64,000 nt of DNA, taken from the NCBI RefSeq assembly GCF_002865645.1, contig NW_020194626.1, positions 744,001 to 808,000 on the forward strand. Direction: 5' to 3'. This document shows, piece after piece, positions 12,439 to 24,290 of this stretch. The notes beneath the pieces were generated by a model. It made no database searches. It worked only from the letters and a program-made list of their open reading frames with translations, and had not been told where the DNA came from. Numbering within the stretch: the stretch's first letter is position 1; the number at the start of each line of letters is the position of its first letter. The DNA is from Hyaloscypha bicolor E (Eukaryota > Ascomycota > Leotiomycetes > Helotiales > Hyaloscyphaceae). The position numbers and the translations under genes are program-made.

Positions 12439-12482
12439 CTAAGATTAGCTCTAACCATTATTTTGCACCGGACGTGGCTTGC

Positions 12483-13105
12483 CAGTAATGAATGCAACGC
12501 TTGCACGTAGTCAGTGACTTTGGGGTGGGTGTTCTTAGTTGGAAACCAACCATTCTGGAGAGAACTCTGACATTTTCAAATCTCTTCGCTGAATTTATGC
12601 AGATAGATGTTATGATTGTGTTCAGATGCTGTCCTTGGTGTTGTTGTAATTTTTAGGGATTTAGTGAACAGTGTTGTATTCAGGTCGAGCTGGCCTCAAG
12701 AAGTAAGTATGCACAAAGTTGCCTCGGCTGCAATTCCCCGCCTATGCCCCACCTGTGTCAACACTGCATCTGCACTTATTTCAATATGTTTGAAGATCAT
12801 TTCTTCCTACTTACATCTTTGCCTTCGTTTCCGCTTGCATGTGTACTTTATTTTCAAAAAGATATTGCTGGGGTTTAGAGAGCACAATAGGACTCGCAAT
12901 TTGGTTCACATTAAACTCGCCAAATTCCTCCTAGGCTACCAGAGTCAGTCAGCGAAGAATGACTGCCACCGAAGGGCTAGGTGACATCGCTGGACACAAT
13001 TTTCGTTGGAAAACTCATCTGGGTCACGAATATGGCATGTCAGTTTCTACAGTTTAGTTATCGAGAGTGTTTATAATTATTTTTATATTTTCCGTTCAAA
13101 ATACA
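12483..13105. other. Intergenic, no gene seen
   Basis: Lies between the SDR remnant and the HET remnant. Only short frames without recognisable motifs; somewhat AT-rich toward 13080. Confidence 0.4.
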
Positions 13106-14990
13106 TCATCCAAGAACCAGTTCAACTTGTTTGTAGTTACTGCTTTCACAAGTTGCCTTTAATATCCGACCAAATCCTATGCGGTACGCAACTCCACCCT
13201 GCCATTTAACACTGAGCACGTTACAGAAATCGTAGACAAGATTAAGTGCCAAGAAGAGGCACCGAAAATGGAGCTCGGGGAGACAACGCGTTGCAAATTC
13301 GAAATATCTTGGTGATATTGTCATGCTAGAAATAGCAATCAGGTCAATCGATCGTTGGCCATCGTTGGCATTGGTTCCACTCTGGAGAAATCCCAATAGC
13401 TTGCCGCTGCTGTCTACGATGCTGGAATGATTTTTGAGATATTCTGACCGAAATGGGTCTACCATGGATTTCCCCACAATCTGTTGAATCTTGTAGTCCA
13501 ATTCGACGGTGTTAAAGCGGCTGCCACTCTTCATCTGCAAGAGTTCTCTACTCTCGTCCTTGACTGAAGGTACCATGTTGCGATAAGTGCAATCCAAGTG
13601 AGTTCCAAGCCGAAAAACTTATGATAGAGGGTCGTCGGGTATAGGTTTTCCCCATGGCCCTCCATGTCTTGGTGTAACGTCTCCCGCTAAGATAGTTTGG
13701 TGAGCCTCCCTGTGCTACCCGCCTGGGACTTTTGCTGACGGGTTCTCTGAAAGACCTTTCCATTCATAGAATGAGTTGCTGATTGGAACACGGCTCTCGA
13801 AATTCGACCGCTTTTTGTACCGTGGTACCAACTGACGCATTCGTAGTCCTGGAACCTGTGGAAGTGTTCCTTCCAACCGGAATGGAGATAACGAAGTGTG
13901 TGTAAGCACATGGACATGCCTACAGCACCACTTCAACCTGCACAGGACCAACTGAGTAATTGAGAGAGACGCTGAGTCTTGTCTGCTGGTCCAGATGTCG
14001 AACGAGCATCTTACGCTGATGTCCATAGCAGAGATACTTCGAAGAAAGTCTCAGGTAAACTAAAGTTGAAAACTCCTTGGAAACGGCCTCAAAGGGCTCC
14101 AAGCACGCCTAGAAACGCTCGGAGTTTGTCCTCAGGAAATGAAAGCTTACGCTCGCTGTATGCCTCCACCAACATAGGCTATTCATCAAGGCGAGGACCT
14201 CTTGACGCAGAGATGGCGAGTACCGACGTTTCCCATGACACTCTGTGACCATTTGCATCGTCTAGACTGTCACAGTCAATGTGCTCTTGGTGATTGGTTA
14301 CCCTGCATTTCCAAAACACTGAATTATCCGGCGCAAATTAGCACAGGAACCGCTCGTAATGGCGTTTGTGTGAGCCAACACCCAGAAGGCCGTGGTCCAC
14401 GTCCGCTCCGCCAGAAACCATGATGGTAATATCTGCATTTGCGTATATTGAGCTCATGGCGCCTATAAATTGGGATTTGGATTTCTCATCGTCTTGTATA
14501 ATACGGAGCCGGTCCACCCACAGAAAGCCAGTCCCTACGGGATCTGTCAAACGAATTGCATCCCGAATAGTTGTCGGAATTTATGACTTCTATTGCTCGT
14601 TCTAGAGAATACCTGGCTCACAGAGAGCACGAAAATTGCTCTTTGTGGTGGCCAGACTTGGCTGCTTTCCCCACACGTAGCTCGGAGCACAATGACTCAA
14701 AATCTCTTCTGTTTCTACGAGACACTCGCGCTTCACATTGATCAGAATTAGGTTTTGGATTGTGGAATTTGCTGCCAACTTAGTAGACGATCACAGACTC
14801 CTGGATGCATTATATTACAGTACTCTATCCCCTTCCGCAGACGAGAGATTTCAATCCAATGCGTGCGGACCTCGACGCCGAAGTCGCGGAGTGGGCGCCA
14901 TGAGCCCACTAGTACGAACTCGAACGATATTGTGGGGCTTTCATTTGGATATGAGCTCTACTACTTAGTTAGCAAATGCAAACAGCGAGG
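13106..14990 (-). pseudogene. HET-domain (heterokaryon incompatibility) gene, multiply frame-broken
   Basis: HET proteins trigger cell death when genetically different hyphae fuse. Recognisable pieces occur in order on the minus strand but in several frames: NVKRECLVETEEILSHCAPS then YVWGKQPSLATTKSNF (about 14610-14755), IPTTIRDAIRLTDPV then FLWVDRLRIIQDDEKSKSQF and MSSIYANADITIMV with HGLLGV (about 14350-14580), LVEAYSERKLSFPEDKLRAF (about 14120-14185), and the C-terminal frame 13106..13597 with KLLGFLQSG, SIDLIAIS, YDFCNVLSVKWQGGVAYRIG and final VELVLG. Normal HET signatures (S-Y-x-W-G, L-W-V-D) are thus present, but stops and frame changes separate them. The N-terminal edge is uncertain; Cys-rich text up to about 15300 may belong to it. 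Confidence 0.72.
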
Positions 14991-15404
14991 GAAAGGGAAA
15001 GGGAAGTTCGAATCAGGCCAGGTTTAAATCTACCATATACGGTTCCCACATGTATAATGCGTTGATAGTCATTCTCGCTCACTTCTCCAAAGTTTTTGTA
15101 GAGTAGCTGAACAAATTTTGTGCAGAGGCTCGTGCAAGTAGAGCACTGATTTCGTCGGCGTAAAGTGCCCAGGGGTTCCGCAATCCAGATGTCAAGTGTA
15201 AGGCCCCTCAAGCTCGCCAAAGACGCCTCTTTCCTGCAATTCAGCCAACGCGTCAGTAATCGTCTCGCAGTTGAGAAATTGTACTTGATCTGGATTTTGG
15301 GTAGCAGTTGGGGTCCATGTGGGTCATTGTCAACATAGGTCAAAAGCAGGTAGGTTGAGGACACTCCTATGTTCCAGGAAGCTAATGTACTAGATGGTAA
15401 CTGG

Positions 15405-16840
15405 ACAAATTGAAAGTCGGTGCGGCTTCATTCACCCCACAGGCCTACGAACCACAAGATTCTTCTCCTCTCGACTTCAATTTTTGATATTCTTGCGAAC
15501 TTAGAAGGAACTCGATACGTCCTACTATATAGGATTCCTCATATTGTTAGACTCTGGCTCGAAAAATTTCAGCATTCTTGCTATCGAAAAGGAGTTTCAG
15601 GGGCTCGCTTATGGAAGCGATGAACCCAATCCCCCACCCTTTTGCTGCACGCACGTGTTGTCTTCGATTCCAATACAATCTCTTTTTCACCTACCAACAG
15701 CCTCCCTTTCACAATTGCCGAAAACCCGCGCTGCAAAGGCTCATGGCTAACAGCACTCATCATCCCATCCGCCTCTTCCTTGCCCCCGATTTCCTCTTCC
15801 TCATCAAAGTTCACCCACTGCACGTCGCACATCACATCCACAATATCCTTCCATTCGCACATACATCACTTCCCTCCTCTCCTCCTGATACCCATCATTC
15901 CACCCCGCCCAACGAATCACCCACGCCAGCAGCACCTTCTCTCCTTCCACCTCCAAACAATGACCTCCCACCCACCACTTCGGCCAAAATTATATCGGGT
16001 ATCCTCTTGTACAAGCTTTTGTTATCGAGCTTTCTGCCTCCCTGGTCCCGATGTGCGCGATGGTTGAACTGGGATCGTTTTGAGAGATGCAAGGATGCTG
16101 GAAGCTTACGGCGTGATTGACGGATTCGCGACTGATAGGGAAGCAGTGAGTGCTGCTGTAGGTAGCGGAGACTCGAGGGCCGAGGACAAGGTCTGAGTCA
16201 ATGGCGTTGAGGACGTGGACGTGGAGGATGTCGTGCGGGATTCCTGTCGTGTTTGATAGCGTATTGGGGGATATTTGGGGGTCTATTGTTGGGACTTGAG
16301 TCTCTCGGCATTTGGTTGGACGTGATATTGACATTCCTAATGATGTGAAGGGCGTGGTGACGATTCTCTTATGCAGAATATAGGAATCGAGGAGCTATTC
16401 CGAATCGCACTGAAACTCGAAGTAATTTCTACAGAACATCACGGACGTACTGGAAAAGAGAGGGATGGAGCGTGGCTATTCTGGGAGGCATGGGGCGAAA
16501 CAACCAAGAGAGTCGGACAGGCTGCGTCGGATGAGAAGCAGATATGGCTAGAGAGGCCTGTGTGTGCCACTCCTATGGAATTTCTTTGCACGCCAATGGA
16601 ATTAGGAGCAGGTAGGAATTACGAATGCATCGAAGTTGCTTTGCCCCTCGTGAACTCTCAAACGCCATGCAATTCGCAAAGAATAGCTTTCAGCCCCCTT
16701 CACACCAGTCTCAAGGAGTATCGTAAGCAATCGCGCATCTCTGTCATTATCTTCATCATTCCATAATAGTAAACCATTCAGAAGGTCGAGGATGTCGATT
16801 GATCTTATCGCCGCAATCGAATGAGAAACCACCGCAATCC
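15405..16840 (-). other. Unresolved coding-like remnant
   Basis: Three minus-strand stretches look more coding-like than their surroundings: 16602..16832 (SIAAIRSIDILDLLNGLLLW, preceded by a good TTTACAG acceptor), 15990..16334, and 15581..15862 (CEWKDIVDVMCDVQW followed by an acidic run). I could not join them into one frame with credible splice sites, and I do not recognise the family. A decayed gene in the same zone as the SDR and HET remnants is the most economical reading. Confidence 0.25.
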
Positions 16841-17017
16841 CTGTAAAGCAATGTTAGTCAATACTCTTCCCAACAGCCAGATTCTAGAGAATGCTCACAA
16901 TTATGTTTCTTTTGCATCCACCCTAGCCATATCAAAGTTCCTGAAAAGTCCATGCGTAATCCTCTCCCTCAAGCCCGCAGCCATTCTCCGATGACCACCC
17001 ATCACCCACACAACCCT

Positions 17018-17452
17018 TCACAAATCTTGATTTCCAACCCCCTTTTCCTTATCTTTGTTCAACTTGCACTTGGCCTGGACCGGCGGAGCACACTGCCTCA
17101 TTTGGCTCCAGAAATGCAAGCCTTCGTCACAAGCAAGCAGAAGCGGCTCCCGTCGAAAATCGCAGTTGATATACTCGCTGCAGTTCGTCGGGTTGACCCA
17201 CTCGCATGCCGCTCCGCCGTTGCATTTGGTTGGGCACTCGAAGATGAATGTAACATCGGGGTCCGTTGGATCTGTGAACGAGATGCTTTGGGACGGTGGC
17301 GAGGCTTGCGGGACGTAGGGGAGGGTTTGGACGGTGACGGTCTTGGTGATGGTGCCGTGCGCGAAGGAGAGGAGCAAATTAGCATGAAGCAACCCGAGGA
17401 TCGTGAAAAGGATTCCTGGCTCGAAATATCTGAGGTGGCGTTGAGGAGACAT
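17018..17452 (-). CDS. Small secreted protein with CBM14-like chitin-binding domain
   Basis: 144 aa, single exon. Residues about 13-33 form a signal peptide (GILFTILGLLHANLLLSFAHG). A Pro/Ser/Thr linker follows, then a Cys-rich domain with cysteines at 73, 77, 83, 91, 97, 108, 121 and 129. The C91-x5-C97-x10-C108-x12-C121-x7-C129 spacing, with aromatic residues at W85, Y94, F99, F114 and W115, fits the peritrophin-A/CBM14 fold; C73/C77/C83 supply the first disulfide partner and one possible extra bridge. In fungi this fold occurs in Avr4-type effectors that coat hyphal chitin against host chitinases, and also in wall proteins. Function here is inferred from the fold only. The gene stands alone, next to gene-poor DNA. 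Confidence 0.72.
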   Translation of the reverse strand: MSPQRHLRYFEPGILFTILGLLHANLLLSFAHGTITKTVTVQTLPYVPQASPPSQSISFTDPTDPDVTFIFECPTKCNGGAACEWVNPTNCSEYINCDFRREPLLLACDEGLHFWSQMRQCAPPVQAKCKLNKDKEKGVGNQDL

Positions 17453-19821
17453 GGTGAACTGTAACCGGAGGAGTAGGATCCGACAATGTGGTAGGAGTCG
17501 AATCTAGGAATAGAGCATCCAAAAGCTCTGGGAAGAGGTTGGTTGGTTGAAGTGAGGTTGCAGAGTTGAATCTGGTTGGAATTGCGATTGGATGTTTTAA
17601 GGAGGAAGGCTGATTCTTGAACTAAATGTGGAAGCAGCGTTGTAGCATGGGTTTCCTCGAAGTCACACTTTCCGTTTTGAGAAAGTTCGACGACAAGTTT
17701 CAATTAGGACAGACCTCAGCGAATGATTCACCACCGAATCTTTGGGTTTCCATGGTCAAGAAACCGGGTTGTTTCAGATGATCAGATGATGAGAGTAGTT
17801 GCGTACTCTGACACTTCTGATACACTTGACCAGTTAACAAGAAGATGATCCTAAGACTGCTAGGAAATTTCAGAAAGCACAGTGAGAACTAGAAACCATT
17901 GAAGCATTCTACGAGACAGTGAGAATGGCCAGGAGTTATGGTAGTAATGCCACTTGCAGAATGTTCGGTATGCTGAGAAAGTGAATCATGACCGGATGTT
18001 TTGTTGCAAATCAATGTTCCAAGCTTTCTAGTACATTGGAATGTAAAATGAAGGAGTTTCAACCTCGCTCTCATCTGATCGAGGTCCCCTCGAGGGATTC
18101 ATCTTCCTTGCGATTGTTGTTGCACACCGTCCAATTCTGTGGAAGTTTAGTCGATAAGTGAACTCATACCATCGGAGGAGATGGGACGAGAGCGAACACC
18201 GAGAAGATTTCTGAGAATTTATTTCATCTGGAGATATGGGAGGAGAGTGGATAGTAGGAAGTCGTTTTGTTGGGTATCGCACAGTTTCTCTAAGAGTTTA
18301 GACGGAAAGGCAGCTTTCTATCTGATGCAATGGAAAGAGAGTGAATGCAAGGAAATGAGTCTTTTTGCAAGTCGCTGCTCTCTCAATGTACCAGAAAGTT
18401 TTGAACATTTGAAGGGAGATACTTCCGGGCCGAGGGAATTATTTTCGTCGGAATAATATTGAACACTGGTCATTCGCGACCCGAGGCACGGAAGTGCGTC
18501 TGCTGTACATCGCACTCATTGTCCTGAGATACTGGGACAGTGAGAAGGACCACACAGAGATGATTGATCTCCAGGAGGTTGCTGACAGCCTAAAGGCCCT
18601 TGGCGAGCACCAGGGACCAGTCTTCTGAAGGAAATGACGCGCGATTAAATAAGTCTGGCTCCAGGAGAACAGCCTGTTTGAGGTGCTAGCAGTAGTCGTC
18701 TAGACGCAGAAGCACAGTTGTCACATTCGCAAAATAGGCAATTCTCACGCCTTCTTTTCCGGAAAATCTCCGACTTGCTGACTATAACACGAGATCTGAG
18801 GCCACAGCCACCTAGGACTTGAGACCAAATAGATTGAAAGAATGGTCAATTTTCTTGGCTGTTGAGAAATTGTTGAGCTCATCAGATGATCCGAGGTGAT
18901 TGAAAACTCTGCAATGCTGGAGCCGGGACGTTTCGTCCAGGGTCCTATAGCAATTTTACGGATGGAATAAAAGAAGTGTATTAATGGATTTACTGAGAAA
19001 AACTCTGCTTGCCATGTGAGGCGAATGACTGCAGTTCCCCCCCGCCAGAACGAGGATTTCTACTCCACGCTCCCATCTCTCGCTCTTTTTCCAAGTCACC
19101 TCCTGACGGATTAAGGATTCAAACGAGGTTTTCTTTGAAAACGAACAGCTTTGTTTCTTCGATGCTCTGGAGCCCCAGAAAGTAGTTCTGAAAACTCCGC
19201 TTGGTGAAATGAAGGATGTCATCATGGAGGAGCAACTTCAAACTAGCGCGGAAAAAAAAAATCATAGCCTTACAGGATGTAGCAGGTAAATGAATTCCAA
19301 AATTTGAAGCGGCTGAACCCGCCATAACACATACCGCTCCGTACTCGGCTGCACTTGGCTTGGCGCTGTCTACATCCTCATCTCGAGACGCCGATGACAA
19401 CTCAGAGAACTCCTAATTTAGCAGGCTCTTCCCGGCACTCGAAATTAATAACATGATACAGTATGGCCCTGAGCCACGAGGTTCTCTCGTTACCGACATA
19501 TTACCGCTGTCAAAATAACTTTAAAATTGGAATAGATGCCAGGCATACTTTATATGAAGCAACTATGACGGTGCAGCGTCCCGAGGAAGAATGGAGCTCC
19601 CCACATTGGATCCATGGGCAAGGGGTGCACGCGACATGCGACATGCTCTTTTCCTTGATGTCACTCCCCTGAACTATGTCCATCAGGGGCTGCCAGACGA
19701 CTTCGTCTACAGCGTGTAAATGTATAGGGAATTAAAACTCTTCACTTCACCTCAGCTCTGCAGGAGCCACTGCTACCCCACAATATCGCAGCAAGCACAA
19801 TGCCAATTTCCACCTCCCCCC
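17453..19821. other. Gene-poor stretch
   Basis: About 2.4 kb without a frame I would defend. Small frames on both strands lack domains, signal peptides or splice partners. The first few hundred bases should contain the promoter of the CBM14-like gene. Confidence 0.4.
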
Positions 19822-20717
19822 TCAATGAAGTGCCATCATTGGCCGCCCCACAATGAACCATTCTCGCGTCAAGTTCGCGATTCTGGCGTGAGCTTGTATG
19901 CAAGCGGATAACGCAAACAGATAGAACTGTTCCGGCTCGATGCCCGCCGCCAGTTCCCTCGGCGCAATGCCCTCATATCCACCCGTTATATCACAGACAA
20001 GCCCGTTACCGCTGTTCTCGCAAACGTGGGAAACGGAGATGGGGTTGTCCATTCTATGCTTTCAAAGCTTTGAGTGGAGAATCGACCGAGAGCGGAGATA
20101 GAAATAGAGGCGGCAAAGCCCAAGTCGCGTGGACACCCCACTTTCAACAAGAGGGAGACGCGGTTCGAGATTGTTTTGATATTGCAGGATTCGGACGGGG
20201 CTGGTTTTTCAGGTTTTGGATGCGCGGAGAGGGTGGTGTTGGTGGTGATGATGGCGATAATTTCCGATGTGTGGGAGATGAGATTTGCAGGGAGGGCTTG
20301 GGCTGTCCCGGAGACACGGTTCGGCCTTGGGATGTGGCTTTCGCGATTATTTGAGCAGCTGATGCGAACGTGAGAGTCGCTTGCGACTTGCGAGGGTCAG
20401 ATGAGACGATGTAATCGGATGGATTACTCATGGGCCTGTCAGCGGTGAGCAAATCTGTTTCATTGGACCAGCTGTGCGGATGCAGTTCTGCGGAGATGAT
20501 GATGGGCTGGGGAAGGGAGGCTATGACGTGATGAAATGGAAAGAGGGACGGTTTGTTTGCAGATTTTAGGCTTCGTCTTACGCAAGATCTGAACATGAGA
20601 TTGGAAGTTCTCGGGATGGCCGGCGCTTTGCCCTGTGGCGGGGTTTCTGTTGTTCCTTGGTTCTTGAGGCTCCCTGTGAGGGGACCATGGATCATGGATG
20701 GAGATCGAGAATCCCAT
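19822..20717 (-). other. Possible remnant of a secreted-type gene
   Basis: The minus frame 19822..20052 (CENSGNGLVCDITGGYEGI, then GIEPEQFYLFALSACIQ) and frames upstream to 20717 have a coding-like look, with NTTLSAHPKPEKPAPSESC in an alternative frame near 20170-20235. No single model with consistent frame and splice sites emerges, and I recognise no family. Confidence 0.2.
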
Positions 20718-23700
20718 CGCCGTTGCTAGCTTGGAGGGTTATTTTTGAAGCTGCAAGCCCTACGTAAAGGCAGAGTTTCAAGAGCGGAGCGAAATGAAGG
20801 AACGGTGGAAAGTGTTCTGTACGGCTAATTTTAACATACAAGGCTATGTGTCAAGAGGCTTGGACATATCGATAGTTGGTGATAGTTGCTTCTCGAAGTC
20901 TCGATAGCTAAGCAACGATGACAGTAGTCCCCGTCAATAGAGCAAACTGAGCTGCAGATGACATCGCCAGGAGTTGACACCGGGCAGGAACCCACGTTCA
21001 GAGTAAGTCTGAATCATGTTGTACTTCAGCATACAATTGTCGTGAGGTCTCAAACCAAGGTCTCGGATTTGTATCCAGACCCTGCGCTGTCAGTCTTAGA
21101 ACCATGATAAGAAATTATCATAGGAAGTGTCAACTGTCAACAGGAGCTTTTGCTCTTGAGAGAAAAAGAAGAGGGGAAGTGGGCTTCATGGAGTGACCTC
21201 GAGATACCCCGTCTTTGGTTCCTACCAACTTACCAAGACAAACAGTCTCACTTCTCGACGAAGGCACAGACAGGATCGGCGGATTCCGGTTCAACGTTCA
21301 GAGGGCTTTGGCGATCTGCTCTCAGCTTGGACGAACTCGAAGCCTCACTAGACGAGTTCAAGCTGGCTCTGCGAAGACTGCGATGCGAGCAGTGAAGATC
21401 TTCTTGATCGCCTCAACGCCTGAGAGGCTGAGACGACGATGGAGATGAGATGGACCCACACGGCGCCCACACATCCATCCACTAGCAAGGTTTCGCGGGT
21501 TGATTTGCGCTAAGAGACAAAAGAAGGAAAGCTCCAGGTACAGCTGCGCTGTGGGTGGTCGGCCGGGATGCAGCCGTCTCCGGCTCCATGGGTTCTGCGC
21601 CTCTGCGGAAGCCGTGGATGGAACGGTGCATGGGATCGAGCCGGGGTTCTCGGAGAGGTCCCCATCCTTGCTTGCATTTGACCCCTGGCCGCAGGCTGCA
21701 CGGCCAAACTGGAACCCCTTTTTGGCCTTGCCCACACGAAATCATCCCTTTGGGCCATTTTTAGTCCACAGTTAGTGCACTTGATGTTCGTCGCACACGA
21801 GTCAACCTTGCATGGCCATTATTGATTGCCTCTGTCCTCTGAGAAGCACATCTAGAGAGATCATGCGACACGGGTGGGAGAAGACATCGACAACCATGGC
21901 GGAGAGAAGAGAAGCATTTTGGCTTTTGGAGCATCTGAAACGCCCATGGGCCGCGGGGAGGACGTTGGAGAGAGGCTCGTACCGTTGTGTCAAGGGAGAG
22001 AGAGACACCATGAAAAGGAAAAAAAGACCCATGTTCACCTGGCCTTCGAAATTTTCGAATGCCACAGGTGCGATAGCTGATCTTGAGGCCGAGGTCCGAG
22101 CGTCGAGAGACACTTGAGGACGGACATAGGACACACGGTCAAGAAGACTCACCACTCACCCGCAAGACAAACAGCTCTGCGAGACAAGGAGGACATCTTC
22201 CAGATGTCAAGTCGCTTTGCCACAGCCTACAGGACCCTGAAGAAAGTGATTTTCGTGAAAGGAGAAATTCAAGGGGAACGCGAAACGCTTGCGCAGGTCC
22301 TTTGGCGCTCAACCAGCGAATCGTCGGCGCCATCACGATCCTTGGAAGGGCACAGCTTAAAATACCACCGCATGGCGCGTGGACGCTGTGCCGGGGACCG
22401 AGGGACCACACAGAATCCCAAGTCACCAAAGACTCGATCGTCTGGTGAAGGGGTTAGGGGTCCCTTTCAGCAAGCTCAGCTGTGGGGCACAGTTCTGCGG
22501 CTCCGAGTGTTTGCAATAAACCTGCGGCTTCTGCAATAATAACAAAGTTTACTGCATCTCGAGCCCAAATCCAGGGATAGATTGGAGGAAAGGGTGGAGT
22601 GTTCTGGAAGAACAGAGGACCGAGAAGCGTTGACAGGGAGCTTCTGCTCCTGAGATGCACGCTGTGAGGTTGTCAAAGCTCCGAATGCAGAGCAGAGAGG
22701 CAGGGAGGCAGGGAGGCAGGCAGGCGCTCGCAGGCTGGGTCTGCAAAGCTGCCAAAGCAAAGCTGCAGACAACAGCGAATATCCTTGAATTCCTGTGCAA
22801 CCAGACTTTCTCTCTGCTCTGCGCTGCTCCTCTCTGCGCTGCTCCCCTCTGCGCTGCGCTCCTTCATTCTGCTCTTGCAACAACACATCACATCGCGCTT
22901 TCTTGGTCTTGCAACTGGACGATCTGATTGTGCCTTGCCCGCGGCGGCGAAATACAAGTGATAGGCCCCGATCTCCCGACTCCCGCCCTCGCCTGGCCCT
23001 TTTCCGCGAATCCAGGGATGCACGGCGTGACGGGATGGGATGCTCGCTCGCGGGTTTCGATGAGGGACGGGGTGTGGGAGTCTGGGACGGCACTTTTCCA
23101 ACGCCAGTGCTGCAGGATCTCGCTTGTTCCTGGCTGCATCCAAGTTCCAACAAGCCAACCTCCCACGCCTGCCTTGCCTGCGTAGCCTGCCCTACCTGCC
23201 TGCCCGCCCGCCTCCCCAGACCAAAAGTCCACGAGCGCGGCCACCAAAAAGCCTTCCCTGCACCCGAGCAACACAAGCCTCGACCCCGGTGCGCGCCCAA
23301 TCCCCCTCTCTCTGTCACTTCATTTTGTTCACGGAGTTTCCTGTATTGGTCTTTCTTCTCTCCTGCTTCTGCTTTCTACTTCCGCTTCTGCTTCTGCTTC
23401 CACTTCCACTGCCACTTCCACTCTCCTTCCCCCAACGCCACCGCTCGTCGAGCAAACATCCACGGATAATCGAATCGAACACGCAAACACATTGTCCTAG
23501 AGACATCAGACCAAAAAAGGGATCTGCGCCCGCCACACTCATTTACAACCGATCATTGTTGATTAATGCATTGTCACACGAATTTCCGAGCAACGCTCAT
23601 TCTGCTGCAACGATCCGCACTGGGCTGCCTCAAGGCGCCGCGTCCTTCGTTCTAATTGCGCCCAAAAACAAATCGACGCGCGAAGAACCTTCGAAACTCG

Positions 23701-24290
23701 CCGCAGCTACAACTCGTCGCTTGTCGTCGAAAGCATCCCTCCACGCCGATAAACTTTTCGGCAGAATAATCTCTGCATACATGGGGACATCGAATCCAGG
23801 GATACCGAAACGACCCCGACACAACGATCCTCAAACCTGAAGCACCACTCCCGTGTAGCCCTACACAACTGGTGACATTGTACATCGACATTGGACTTGT
23901 CGATATCCTCCGAAACGAATCATCACGGCCATTGCTTGCCGTGTTCGGACGGATTAACCTTACCTCACAGCCTGTGTGTTGCTCCCAAGACTTGCCACAC
24001 TTACTCCCTCTTATATCCTCAGGGCTGATGCTTGTCCCTAATAGACTTTAACCCCCGCGCTCAAGCCTGCTGTCGGACCGGTCACTTCAGTCCTTCATTT
24101 CGAACCAAATCGGCTCGACGACCTAATTTTTTCTTCTCGTTGCTAGGTCGAAGAGCTTAGATCGAGCTTGTTGGCTTGCTCTCTCCAATCGTGGCTGTCA
24201 GTTCTACCTTTTAAAGTCAATTCCCTCGGGGCAAAGTTCCATTACTGACGCCATTCAGGACTTGCGGCAGGGCAGGAAAGGAGGAGCAAA
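20718..24290. other. Long leader/intergenic region with low-complexity tracts
   Basis: 3.6 kb without a supported gene. It holds a GGCAGGGA-type tandem tract at about 22698-22730, a CTCTGCGCTGCTC-type repeat at about 22808-22862, and a TTCTGC/TTCCAC hexamer-like pyrimidine tract at about 23385-23425. The last kilobase is C/T-rich on the plus strand, as long 5' leaders of fungal regulatory genes often are, and probably serves as promoter and 5' UTR of the gene at 24291. Overlapping long frames on both strands at 22.4-23.8 kb are explained by the lack of stops in such sequence. Confidence 0.45.

Noticed and set aside
14995..15030. tRNA-like GTTCGAATC text
   Set aside because: No acceptor stem, D arm or anticodon arm at the right distances; no other convincing tRNA was found in the window.
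22698..22862. CRISPR-like short repeats
   Set aside because: Imperfect simple-sequence tandem repeats without spacers, in a fungal nuclear context.
22476..23840. Frames of 224-280 codons on both strands
   Set aside because: Explained by repeats and pyrimidine bias that exclude stops; translations are Arg/Ser/Cys/Pro noise.
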